The position numbers and the translations under genes were made by a program. Of a DNA stretch of 64,000 nt, positions 18,281 through 25,522 are shown in pieces. Source of the stretch: Sphingomonas oligoaromativorans (lineage in GTDB: Bacteria > Pseudomonadota > Alphaproteobacteria > Sphingomonadales > Sphingomonadaceae); assembly GCF_011762195.1 (NCBI RefSeq), contig NZ_JAASQK010000001.1:248001-312000 (forward strand), given 5' to 3'. Positions within the stretch are counted from its first letter, which is position 1. Each line of letters starts with the position of its first letter. The notes beneath the pieces are model-generated. The model was given only the letters and a program-made list of their open reading frames with translations. It was not told the origin of the DNA and did not search any database.

Positions 18281-19582
18281 GTGCGAAAAGCCCTTCTCCT
18301 GGCCGCGACGCTGTTCGTCGCGGCCGGTACGGCGCGGGCCGCGACGGTGCATGTCCATGCCGGCCATCTGATCGATCCCGAGCAGGGGCGCGTGCTCGCC
18401 GACCAGATGGTGACGGTGGTCGACGGGCGGGTGACGGCGATCGGCCCGTGGAAGGGGGCGCCGGCCGACGGCACGCTGGTCGACTGGTCGGCCTATACGG
18501 TGCTGCCGGGGTTGCTCGACTGCCACACCCACATCGCCGACGGCTTCGATCAGGGCGACCCGATCGCGCCCTTGCGCTCCACCGCGGCGGAGAGCGTGCT
18601 GCGCGGCGCGGCGATGGCGAAGGTGGAACTGGACGCCGGCTTCACCAGCGTGCGTGATGTCGGCGTCTATCGCGGCCTCACCGACGTGGCGCTGCGCGAT
18701 GCGATCGAGAAGGGCGTGGTCGAGGGGCCGCGCATGATCGTGGCGGGGGCATATATCACCATTCCCGGCGGTGGCGGCGCGGTGACCGGTTTCTCGCCGG
18801 ACGTGAAGATCCCGGAGGATTTCCAGTACGGATATGTCCGCAACGCCGACGAGGCGCGCGAGAAGGTGGACTTCCTGTTCGCGCACGGGGCGGACTTCAT
18901 CAAGATGATCGCCACCGGCGCGGTGCTGGCGGTGGGCAGTACGCCCGGCGCGCTGGAACTCACGCCCGAGGAGATGAAGGCCGCCTGCGACGAGGCGAAG
19001 CTCCACGGCAGCTATTGCATCGCCCATGCCCATGGCACGGAGGGGATCAAGGCGGCGATCCGGGCGGGGGTGCGCTCGGTCGAACATGCCTCGCTGATCG
19101 ATGACGAGGGCATCGCCATGGCGAAGAAGGCGGGCGTCTGGCTCGACATGGACATCTATGACGGCGACTGGATCGCGGAAGAGGGCGCGAAGCTCGGGAT
19201 GCCGGAGGAATATCTCCGCAAGAACCGCGAGACGACCGAGGAGCAGCGACAGGGCTTCGCGAAAGCGGTGAAGGCGGGCGTGAAGCTGAGCTTCGGCACG
19301 GACGCGGGCGTCTATCGCTACGGCCTCGGCGGGCGGCAGTTCGCCTATATGGTGCGTTATGGGATGACGCCGATGCAGGCGATCCAGGCGGCGACGGTGG
19401 TCTCCGCGCAACTGATGCGGCGCGAGAGGGACATCGGCGCGCTCAGCCCCGGCCATTATGGCGACATGATCGCGGTGGCCGGCGATCCGCTGAAGAACAT
19501 CCGCCTGCTGGAGGACGTGAAAGGCGTCATCAAGGGCGGCGAGGTGGTGAAGGCGGTTCCGGCGGTTAACTCCCCTCCCTGA
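18281..19582 (+). CDS. Secreted metal-dependent amidohydrolase (imidazolonepropionase/prolidase-like)
   Basis: 433 residues from GTG 18281. The signal peptide is ALLLAATLFVAAGTARA. Amidohydrolase-superfamily metal ligands are visible: CHTH (HxH), a candidate bridging Lys in DFIKMIATG, His in IAHAHG and SVEHA, and the final Asp in SFGTDAGVY. Likely substrates are dipeptides or other amides imported with the TonB receptor immediately upstream. The final residues and stop (after NSPP) fall inside a 35-base repeat at 19571-19605, so the native C-terminus appears to have been replaced by repeat sequence. The open frame starts earlier, inside the receptor gene, but the signal peptide fixes the GTG start. 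Confidence 0.9.
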   Translation: MRKALLLAATLFVAAGTARAATVHVHAGHLIDPEQGRVLADQMVTVVDGRVTAIGPWKGAPADGTLVDWSAYTVLPGLLDCHTHIADGFDQGDPIAPLRSTAAESVLRGAAMAKVELDAGFTSVRDVGVYRGLTDVALRDAIEKGVVEGPRMIVAGAYITIPGGGGAVTGFSPDVKIPEDFQYGYVRNADEAREKVDFLFAHGADFIKMIATGAVLAVGSTPGALELTPEEMKAACDEAKLHGSYCIAHAHGTEGIKAAIRAGVRSVEHASLIDDEGIAMAKKAGVWLDMDIYDGDWIAEEGAKLGMPEEYLRKNRETTEEQRQGFAKAVKAGVKLSFGTDAGVYRYGLGGRQFAYMVRYGMTPMQAIQAATVVSAQLMRRERDIGALSPGHYGDMIAVAGDPLKNIRLLEDVKGVIKGGEVVKAVPAVNSPP

Positions 19583-19952
19583 AAGGGAGGGGTGGGGGGT
19601 GGGTTCGCCCAAGGCGGAGATCGACGGCCAAAGCAATCGCCTCCGCCACACCATCGGGATTGGCACGCACATCGCTGTTCCAGAAGCGCAGCACTCGCCA
19701 GCCCAGGCTTTCGAGGAATGCCGTTCGCTGCGCATCATAAGCGATGGAATCGAGATGCTGGCTGCCGTCCAGTTCCACCGCGATCCTGGCGGTGCGGCAG
19801 GCGAAGTCGACGATATAGCCTCCAAGGGGCAACTGTCGCGTAAAGCGCGGGCGGATATGGCGGAGCCGTGCCCATAGCAGGCGTTCCTCCGCCGTCGCGC
19901 CGGTCCGCAAGGCGCGGGCCTTGGATGTCATGTCGGGAGCGACGCGGGGCAT
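19566..19952 (-). CDS. DUF559 endonuclease-like protein
   Basis: 128 residues. DUF559 proteins belong to the Vsr/PD-(D/E)XK-like nuclease fold. The sequence shows the family pattern: LRTGATAEERLLWARLR, then GGYIVDFACRTARIAVELDG with Asp and Glu on the expected strands, SQHLDSIAYDAQRTAFLESLG, and VLRFWNSDV. The gene fits exactly between inverted 35-base repeats (19571-19605 and 19986-20020), and its last residues (PPPLPFREGS) are encoded by the left repeat. It overlaps the amidohydrolase stop region by 17 bases, tail to tail. MTSKARAL at 19931 is an alternative start. DNA target and role are unknown. Confidence 0.82.
   Translation of the reverse strand: MPRVAPDMTSKARALRTGATAEERLLWARLRHIRPRFTRQLPLGGYIVDFACRTARIAVELDGSQHLDSIAYDAQRTAFLESLGWRVLRFWNSDVRANPDGVAEAIALAVDLRLGRTHPPPLPFREGS
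19571..19605. repeat. Left 35-base inverted repeat flanking DUF559 gene
   Basis: A 35-base element containing its own hairpin (TCCCCTCCCT, GAA, AGGGAGGGG) and a G-rich arm. Its reverse complement matches 19986-20020 at 33 of 35 positions. It encodes the C-termini of both convergent genes that meet here. Confidence 0.9.
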
Positions 19953-19985
19953 GGCTGGAGACTGCCGGGTCGCGATACGGAGGAC

Positions 19986-20020
19986 AACCCACCCCCGACC
20001 CCTCCCTTTTAGGGAGGGGA
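19986..20020. repeat. Right 35-base inverted repeat flanking DUF559 gene
   Basis: Near-perfect reverse complement of the left copy (two mismatches), beginning AACCCACCCCC and ending in the hairpin CCCTCCC-TTTT-AGGGAGGGG. It lies 34 bases upstream of the DUF559 start. Such C-rich palindromes resemble dispersed intergenic repeats of sphingomonads; the genomic copy number cannot be seen here. Confidence 0.88.
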
Positions 20021-20368
20021 GGTTCCTGTAGGAAATGCGGGCGCAGTTCTCCCGCCGTCAACGATCAGAAGGAAACGGCCGGCGCGTCCTTGCCACGGGC
20101 ATCCGGTGCCGGACGACTTTCAGGAAGTCTCGCGATGTGTCAGATCGCGTCCGGTCTGGGGGCTGTCGACCAGCCCGCCCGTCGAAGGTGGCTGGGCGGC
20201 GCTATCATCGACAGCGAGGGTGCGAAGCTTCGGCTGACTACCGGATGGCTCCGCGCCGGCCGATCCGGGCGACGATGCGAAGAACGCCGCAACCCGGACC
20301 TCGCCTTCATCCGCCCTGGCCTCGGGTGATGAAGACGCGCCATTGAATAACCCATATGGTTCAAAATG
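20021..20368. other. Gene-free stretch after the DUF559 repeat
   Basis: 348 bases between the right repeat and the end of the psd gene. Open frames here overlap the DUF559 region or have no recognisable protein features and no ribosome site. A 10-base palindrome (CGAAGCTTCG, 20223-20232) is the only structure noticed. No RNA gene was recognised. Confidence 0.5.
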
Positions 20369-21244
20369 TCAAGAGGGGAGCCGCATCAAAGCTTGCCCGG
20401 CCCGAATCTGGACACCCGTCTCGATCCCGTCCGCCAGCGTGAAGCCGTCCGGCGCGAAGAGGATGATGGTGGAGCCATGCTCGAACCAGCCCATCTCCTC
20501 GCCCTTCCGCATCCGCACCGGGCCGGGGAGGGGAATGGCGCGCGTGCCGCCCTCGCGGATATGCGGCCCCACGTCGGCAAAGGTGAAGCGGATGCCCGCC
20601 ACGAGGATCGCCGCCACCGGGACCAGCAGCATCTCGTGCCCCCCGCGCTCCAGCCGCACCCGGATCGGTGCGCGTTCGTTGCGGCAGAACAGGCGCTCGA
20701 CGCGCTTCAGGGCGATCGGGTTCACGTTCCATGTGTCGCCGGAGATGTAGCGCACCTCCTCCACGGTCAGGTCGTGGGGCGCGTGGAAGCGGTGGTACAT
20801 CGCCGCCGTCAGCCGCAGCGTGACGAACATGCCGTCGCGATAGGGCGCGCCCAGCGTCTCGTCGCCGAGCAGATCGGCCAGCGCATAGTCCATGCCCTTC
20901 ACCTGGACGAGCTTGCCGTCCTCGACCCGGCCGCACGCGCCGACGATCGCATCCGAAGGGCTGGCCAGCACCTGAGGATCGGGATCGGGCACGCGCGATC
21001 CCGGCTTCAGCGCGCGGGTGAAGGCGTGGTGGAGGCTTCTGAAGCGGCTGTCGGCGGCGTCGCTCAGATCGACGTCGCAGAAGAGTTGCCAGAGCGCCAG
21101 CGAGGCTTTGCGGATCAGCGGCTGCTCGATCGGCGCGATGCGGCCCATCAGCCTGGTGGTGAAACGCCGCGGAATGCGGTTGGTCAGCAGGAAGTTCAGA
21201 TCCTCGTTGCCGCCGATGCGGGCGAGTGCGCTGCGCAATGTCAT
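20369..21244 (-). CDS. psd: Phosphatidylserine decarboxylase-family proenzyme
   Basis: 291 residues from the ATG at 21244 (MTLRSALARIGG); an ATG at 21274 would leave almost no space before the divergent gene. Phosphatidylserine decarboxylases cleave themselves at a conserved Gly-Ser-Thr to form the pyruvoyl cofactor; here it is GWFEHGSTIILFAP near the C-terminus. Other family blocks are DYALADLLGDE, YHRFHAPHDLTV and GDTWNVNPIAL. The product makes phosphatidylethanolamine at the inner membrane, feeding the PmtA-like methyltransferase nearby. The extended N-terminus and absence of pssA beside it suggest a second, non-housekeeping copy; only a whole-genome view can settle that. Confidence 0.9.
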   Translation of the reverse strand: MTLRSALARIGGNEDLNFLLTNRIPRRFTTRLMGRIAPIEQPLIRKASLALWQLFCDVDLSDAADSRFRSLHHAFTRALKPGSRVPDPDPQVLASPSDAIVGACGRVEDGKLVQVKGMDYALADLLGDETLGAPYRDGMFVTLRLTAAMYHRFHAPHDLTVEEVRYISGDTWNVNPIALKRVERLFCRNERAPIRVRLERGGHEMLLVPVAAILVAGIRFTFADVGPHIREGGTRAIPLPGPVRMRKGEEMGWFEHGSTIILFAPDGFTLADGIETGVQIRAGQALMRLPS

Positions 21245-21279
21245 GATGCCGTCACCGTTTTTCGTGCCTGTCATTGGGC

Positions 21280-22962
21280 ATGGAAGCCAATCTCACCGCC
21301 GTCGCCGCGCAGCCTCTCGCCCTGTGGGGCGCGGGCGCGCTGGCCGTTGCCGCCGCCGCCGCCGCCAAGGGCCGGGCGCGGCTCATGCTGTCCCGCGCGA
21401 AGCATCGCTCGCTGGCGGGCCATGCGCGCATGTCGCGCCGGGTGGCGGGGCTGATCCCGGCGTGGAGCTATGACGAGCAGCGCTTCTTCCGCGCCGATGC
21501 CGCGCCGGACGAGGTGGTGCGGCTGCGTCGGGCGGGGTTCCAGCGTCTCTCCGCGCTCTACAGGGAGCGCTTCGCCAGGACGGCGGCGCTGACCAGGGAG
21601 GCCGCGACGGGTCTCTCCGATCTCCAGTTCACCGGCAGCTATCGCGTGCCGTTCCAGTTCAGCCGCCTCGTGCGCGAGAATCTCTCGGCGGGGAGCTTCC
21701 TCGCCTCCTCCGACGGCGTGACCGTCACCGATCTCGACGGCAACCGCTTCTACGATCTCGCCGGCTCCTATGGCGTCAACCTGATGGGCTTCGATGCCTA
21801 TAAGCGCATGATCGCGGAGGGCGCGGCGCAGGTGGCGGAGCTGGGGCCGGTGCTGGGCGCCTATCACCCGGTCGTCGTGGACAATGTGGCGCGCCTCAAG
21901 GCCATCTCGAAGATGGACGAGATGAGCTTCCACATGTCCGGCACCGAGGCCGTGATGCAGGCGGTGCGGCTGGCGCGCTACCATACGAAGCGCAGCCATG
22001 TGGTGCGCTTCTGCGGCGCCTATCATGGCTGGTGGGGCGACGTGCAGCCGGGCGTCGGCAACCCCACGCCCGCCGATTATACCTATACGCTCGCCGACAT
22101 GAGCGAGACGTCGCTGAAGGTGCTCGCGACCCGCAAGAACATCGCCTGCGTGCTGGTGAACCCGCTTCAGGCGCTCCACCCGAACAGCGGCGCGCCGTCG
22201 GACTCCGCGCTGGTCGACAGCAGCCGCAGGGCGGGCTTCGACAAGGCGGCTTACGCGGCGTGGCTGGAGAGACTGGCCGAGACGTGCCGGGCGAACGGCA
22301 TCGTGCTGATCTTCGACGATGTGTTCGTGGGCTTCCGCCTCGCCAAGGGCGGGTCGGCCGAATATTTCGGCGTCCAGCCCGACATGGTGACCTATGGCAA
22401 GACGCTGGGCGGCGGGCTTCCCGTCGGCGTGCTGTGCGGGCGGGCGGCGCTGATGAAGCGATACCGCGACGACAGGCCCGTCGACATCTGCTTCGCGCGC
22501 GGCACCTTCAATTCGCATCCCTATGTGATGGGCGCGATGAACGCCTTCCTCCGCGCGCTCGACACCGACGAGGGCCGGGCGCTCTACGAAGGCGCGGACG
22601 ATCTCTGGAACGGCCGCGCGGCGCTGCTCAACGCCAAGCTCGCGGAGGCGGGCGTTCCGGTCAGCGTCAGCAACCTCTCGTCGATCTGGACGGTCGGCTA
22701 TACGCAGCCGTCGCGCTACAACTGGATGCTGCAATATTATCTCCGGGCCGAGGGGCTGGCGCTGAGCTGGGTCGGCACCGGCCGCCTGATCTTCAGCCTG
22801 AACTACACGGATGCGGACTTCGCCGAGGTGGTGGAGCGCTTCGTGAAGGCGGCGAAGGCGATGCAGGCGGACGGCTGGTGGTGGAACGATCCGGCCGTCA
22901 CCAACAGGATGATCCGCCGCTCGATCCTCAAGGAAATGTGGGCGGCCCGCCGGGCGAAGTAA
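21280..22962 (+). CDS. Class III aminotransferase with N-terminal hydrophobic segment (GSA aminomutase-like)
   Basis: 560 residues, about 130 longer than glutamate-1-semialdehyde aminomutase. Residues 12-27 form an alanine-rich hydrophobic stretch, followed by about 90 unassigned residues, then the PLP fold: SGTEAVMQAVRLAR, CGAYHGWWGD, LIFDDVFVGFR, and MVTYGKTLGGGLPVG with the PLP-binding Lys. It lies head to head with psd, only 35 bases between starts, and upstream of lipid genes. The hydrophobic start suggests membrane association and an amino-lipid or long-chain substrate rather than tetrapyrrole synthesis; that is inference. A strong bidirectional terminator follows. Confidence 0.85.
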   Translation: MEANLTAVAAQPLALWGAGALAVAAAAAAKGRARLMLSRAKHRSLAGHARMSRRVAGLIPAWSYDEQRFFRADAAPDEVVRLRRAGFQRLSALYRERFARTAALTREAATGLSDLQFTGSYRVPFQFSRLVRENLSAGSFLASSDGVTVTDLDGNRFYDLAGSYGVNLMGFDAYKRMIAEGAAQVAELGPVLGAYHPVVVDNVARLKAISKMDEMSFHMSGTEAVMQAVRLARYHTKRSHVVRFCGAYHGWWGDVQPGVGNPTPADYTYTLADMSETSLKVLATRKNIACVLVNPLQALHPNSGAPSDSALVDSSRRAGFDKAAYAAWLERLAETCRANGIVLIFDDVFVGFRLAKGGSAEYFGVQPDMVTYGKTLGGGLPVGVLCGRAALMKRYRDDRPVDICFARGTFNSHPYVMGAMNAFLRALDTDEGRALYEGADDLWNGRAALLNAKLAEAGVPVSVSNLSSIWTVGYTQPSRYNWMLQYYLRAEGLALSWVGTGRLIFSLNYTDADFAEVVERFVKAAKAMQADGWWWNDPAVTNRMIRRSILKEMWAARRAK

Positions 22963-22968
22963 AAGAAA

Positions 22969-22998
22969 GGGGCGCTCCGGCACGGACCGGAGCGCCCC
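22969..22998. terminator. Bidirectional intrinsic terminator
   Basis: Perfect 12-base arms (GGGGCGCTCCGG, 22969-22980; CCGGAGCGCCCC, 22987-22998) enclose a 6-base loop. The A-rich run at 22961-22968 gives a TTTCTTTT tail for minus-strand transcripts from the Mpo1-like gene, and the hairpin also serves the plus-strand aminotransferase gene. Confidence 0.85.
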
Positions 22999-23014
22999 GG
23001 ACGTCACCCGAAGC

Positions 23015-23623
23015 TCAATTCGCCTCGGCGGTCGCCCAGTTATCGAGACGCTCGCCGCGCATCAGGCGGCCCGGCGCCTTGCGATAGAGCTTGAAGTCGT
23101 TGAACGGGTCGGTGAGGATCTTGGCGCCCCACACGAGGCCGGTCTGCACGTCGCGCACGAAGAAGAGCTGCACGACGCGGAAGACGAGCCCGCCGGCGCC
23201 CAGCGCCAGCCACACCAGGCCGAGATGGCGCAGCCACTCCATCGCGCCCGCCGGCCTGTCGAACAGGCCGAACAGCGTCGGGTTCACCCAGAGCGCCACC
23301 GGAACCAGCGCCCAGATCGTCATGAACACCCATTTGCGCGCGAGATTGTAGCCGACCTTCACGTCTTCCTTGTAGGCGTGGCTGGCGTCGTTCGCGACGT
23401 CATAGCCCTTGGGCTCGAAGAAGAAGTGGCCGATCTGGCGGCTGGTCATCGCGACCGTCCAGGCCAGCAGGCTCGCCAGCGCCGGATCCTTGAACATCAG
23501 CACATAGGCCGTGAGGAAGGTGCAGGCGGAGAGGAAGTGCAGGCTCTGGTTGACCAGGCTGTGATGATAATAGCGATGATCGTCCCAGCGCTGCTCGTGC
23601 AGATGTTCGCGGAAGCTCTTCAT
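23015..23623 (-). CDS. Multi-pass membrane protein, Mpo1-like (DUF962-related)
   Basis: 202 residues with about four TM helices. The pattern YYHHSLVNQSLHFLSACTF and SRQIGHFFFEPKGYD resembles the Mpo1/DUF962 family (His-rich first helix, then GHFFFE). Yeast Mpo1 is an iron-dependent dioxygenase shortening 2-hydroxy fatty acids by alpha-oxidation. Sphingomonads carry 2-hydroxy fatty acids in their sphingolipids, so such activity would make sense here. It is cotranscribed with the PmtA-like gene (ATGA overlap at 23620-23623) and ends at a strong terminator. The assignment is motif recall; an unrelated integral membrane protein remains possible. Confidence 0.6.
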   Translation of the reverse strand: MKSFREHLHEQRWDDHRYYHHSLVNQSLHFLSACTFLTAYVLMFKDPALASLLAWTVAMTSRQIGHFFFEPKGYDVANDASHAYKEDVKVGYNLARKWVFMTIWALVPVALWVNPTLFGLFDRPAGAMEWLRHLGLVWLALGAGGLVFRVVQLFFVRDVQTGLVWGAKILTDPFNDFKLYRKAPGRLMRGERLDNWATAEAN

Positions 23624-24321
23624 TGAACCACCTCGTTGACGGGCGCCCGGACGGCCCCGTTGATGGAATCGTTGGCGGCCAGCGCCGTCTTGCGGAAGCG
23701 CACCAGCGAGAAATGGCCGAGCGGCGGCAGCTCGCGGCGCTCGATCAGCTCGATCTCGGGCATCGTCCCGGCCCAGTCGGAATAGCGGGAGAAGGCGAAT
23801 TCGGTGCGGAAGCCCAAACGGCTCGTCACCGGCATCAGCGCCTTCTCGATCCTGCCGCGCAGCCCCTGCTCGGCGCCGACGCGGGTGGTGATGACGATCT
23901 CGCCGCCCGGCCGCACGACGCGGGCGAACTCGTCCAGCGCCTTCTCGGGGTTCGGCACCGAGGTGATGACATATTGCGCCACCACCACGTCGAAGCTGTT
24001 GTCGGGGAAATCCATGTTCTCGGCGTCCATCACCGCGATCGCCTCGACATGGCCGAGCTTGAGCGCATGGACGCGCTGGCGCGCCTTTTCGAGCATCGGC
24101 TCGGAGATGTCGACGCCGGTGATGCGGTTGGCCCTGTCATAACCGGGCAGCGAGATGCCCGTGCCCACGCCCACTTCGAGGATGCGGCCGCCGATCCGCT
24201 CCGCCACGTCGATCGCCGCGCGGCGGCCCTGCCGGAACACCGGCCCGAACACGAGGTCATAGACCGGCGCCCACCGCCCATAGGCGTTCGCGACCTGATC
24301 GGTTTCCATTTGCGGCACCAT
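23620..24321 (-). CDS. pmtA: PmtA-like SAM-dependent phospholipid N-methyltransferase
   Basis: 233 residues. A Rossmann methyltransferase with motif I ILEVGVGTGISLPGYD, acidic residue in GVDISEPML, and motif IV DVVVAQYVITSVPNPEKAL. The start YGRWAPVYDLVFGPVFRQGR matches the Rhodobacter-type PmtA group that methylates phosphatidylethanolamine toward phosphatidylcholine. ATG 24321 is chosen over the TTG at 24327 because AGGAGG lies 7 bases upstream. First gene of a two-gene minus-strand unit, divergent from the PlcP-like operon. UbiE-type methylation of another lipid is the main alternative. Confidence 0.78.
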   Translation of the reverse strand: MVPQMETDQVANAYGRWAPVYDLVFGPVFRQGRRAAIDVAERIGGRILEVGVGTGISLPGYDRANRITGVDISEPMLEKARQRVHALKLGHVEAIAVMDAENMDFPDNSFDVVVAQYVITSVPNPEKALDEFARVVRPGGEIVITTRVGAEQGLRGRIEKALMPVTSRLGFRTEFAFSRYSDWAGTMPEIELIERRELPPLGHFSLVRFRKTALAANDSINGAVRAPVNEVVQ

Positions 24322-24458
24322 CGCCAACCTCCTGAATCCTGACCTTCGCCTATGATCTCGATGCGCGACAAAGAAGCGTCTGATCCGCGTAGCTTTTGCA
24401 ATGTTCGCGTTTCAATTCGGAGACAGTCTGGAGGGTGGTTTCGGGCGGATGGCTACAG

Positions 24459-24497
24459 TCAAGATTCCGTAAAGAAGTGGAAACGGCGGAGTCTTGA
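24459..24497. promoter_or_regulatory. Inverted repeat in the divergent pmtA/plcP-like promoter region
   Basis: TCAAGATTCCG (24459-24469) and CGGAGTCTTGA (24487-24497) are inverted, 10 of 11 bases matching, 17 bases apart. Placed between two divergent lipid operons it could be an operator. It does not match the usual PHO-box consensus (CTGTCAT direct repeats), and none was found in this gap. Confidence 0.35.
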
Positions 24498-24568
24498 TTT
24501 CGGGTTATAGGGCCTGACGACGGCGGGATGCCGCCGCCGGTCGCGATTTTCATTTCGGAGGCCAGCGC

Positions 24569-25522
24569 ATGGCGACCCTTCCCGACACCCCCGCCGAGGC
24601 CCGCCGGTCGCCGCCCGCGCCGCGCCATGATCGCGTGCCGCCGCGTGCGAGCAGCAAGCTGCCCGACTGGATCCACGAGAACGACAGGCGCGATCAGCAT
24701 CCGCACAGGCAGCGCCTGCCGTTCCGCACGATCTGGATTTCGGACACGCATCTCGGCACCGCCGGCTGCAACGCCGACCTGCTGCTGGATTTCCTGAAAT
24801 CCACCGAGTGCGAGACGCTCTATCTGGTCGGCGACATCGTCGACGGGTGGCAGCTCCGCAAAGGCTGGTACTGGCCGCCGCGCCACAACGACGTGGTGCG
24901 CTGCATCCTCAAGCGCGTGAAGCGCGGCACGCGGGTCGTCTATGTGCCGGGCAACCATGACGAGGCATTCCGCGATTTCGTCGGGCTGGATTTCGGCGGC
25001 ATCGAGCTGGTGCCCGAGGACATCCACACCACCGCCGACGGCCGCCGCCTGCTGGTGCTGCACGGCGATCAGTTCGACTCCATCGTACTCTATGCCCGCT
25101 GGCTCGCCTTCCTGGGCGACAGCGCCTATGTGCTGCTGCTCAAGTCCAACGCGCTGGTGAACGCGGTGCGGCGGATGTTCGGCCTGCCTTACTGGTCGCT
25201 CGCCGCGCATCTGAAGAAGCGCGTCAAGAACGCCGTTCAGTTCATCTCCAAATATGAGGAGGTGGTCGCCCACGCCGCCGCCGATCGCGGGGTGGACGGG
25301 GTGGTGTGCGGGCACATCCACTCGGCCGAGATCCGCCAGTTCGGCCCGATCACTTATTATAACGATGGCGACTGGGTGGAGAGCTGCACCGCGCTGGTCG
25401 AGCATTTCGACGGCCGGATGGAGATCATCGACTGGGCCGAGAAGGTGCGCGCCGAGACGATGGCCGCCGCCGGTTCCGGTGTCCGCGCGGTGCCCTCCAC
25501 CGGTGCTGCGGTGCCCGCATGA
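24569..25522 (+). CDS. plcP: PlcP-like calcineurin-type phosphoesterase (COG2908, LpxH-related)
   Basis: 317 residues. Metallophosphoesterase motifs in order: ISDTHLG, LVGDIVDGW, VYVPGNHDE, VLHGDQFD and CGHIHSAE. The family is often annotated as UDP-2,3-diacylglucosamine diphosphatase, but in Sinorhizobium the homologue PlcP is a phospholipase C that releases diacylglycerol from phospholipids under phosphate starvation. The stop overlaps the start of a GT4 glycosyltransferase (ATGA), the same plcP-agt arrangement, which favours PlcP over LpxH. CGGAGG precedes the ATG. The first 50 residues are proline/arginine-rich and probably disordered. Confidence 0.75.
   Translation: MATLPDTPAEARRSPPAPRHDRVPPRASSKLPDWIHENDRRDQHPHRQRLPFRTIWISDTHLGTAGCNADLLLDFLKSTECETLYLVGDIVDGWQLRKGWYWPPRHNDVVRCILKRVKRGTRVVYVPGNHDEAFRDFVGLDFGGIELVPEDIHTTADGRRLLVLHGDQFDSIVLYARWLAFLGDSAYVLLLKSNALVNAVRRMFGLPYWSLAAHLKKRVKNAVQFISKYEEVVAHAAADRGVDGVVCGHIHSAEIRQFGPITYYNDGDWVESCTALVEHFDGRMEIIDWAEKVRAETMAAAGSGVRAVPSTGAAVPA

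Noticed and set aside
24322-24568. PHO box upstream of the plcP-like gene
   Set aside because: Two ACAGTC hexamers (24423, 24455) are 32 bases apart and lack the CTGTCAT direct-repeat spacing, so a PhoB site is not supported.
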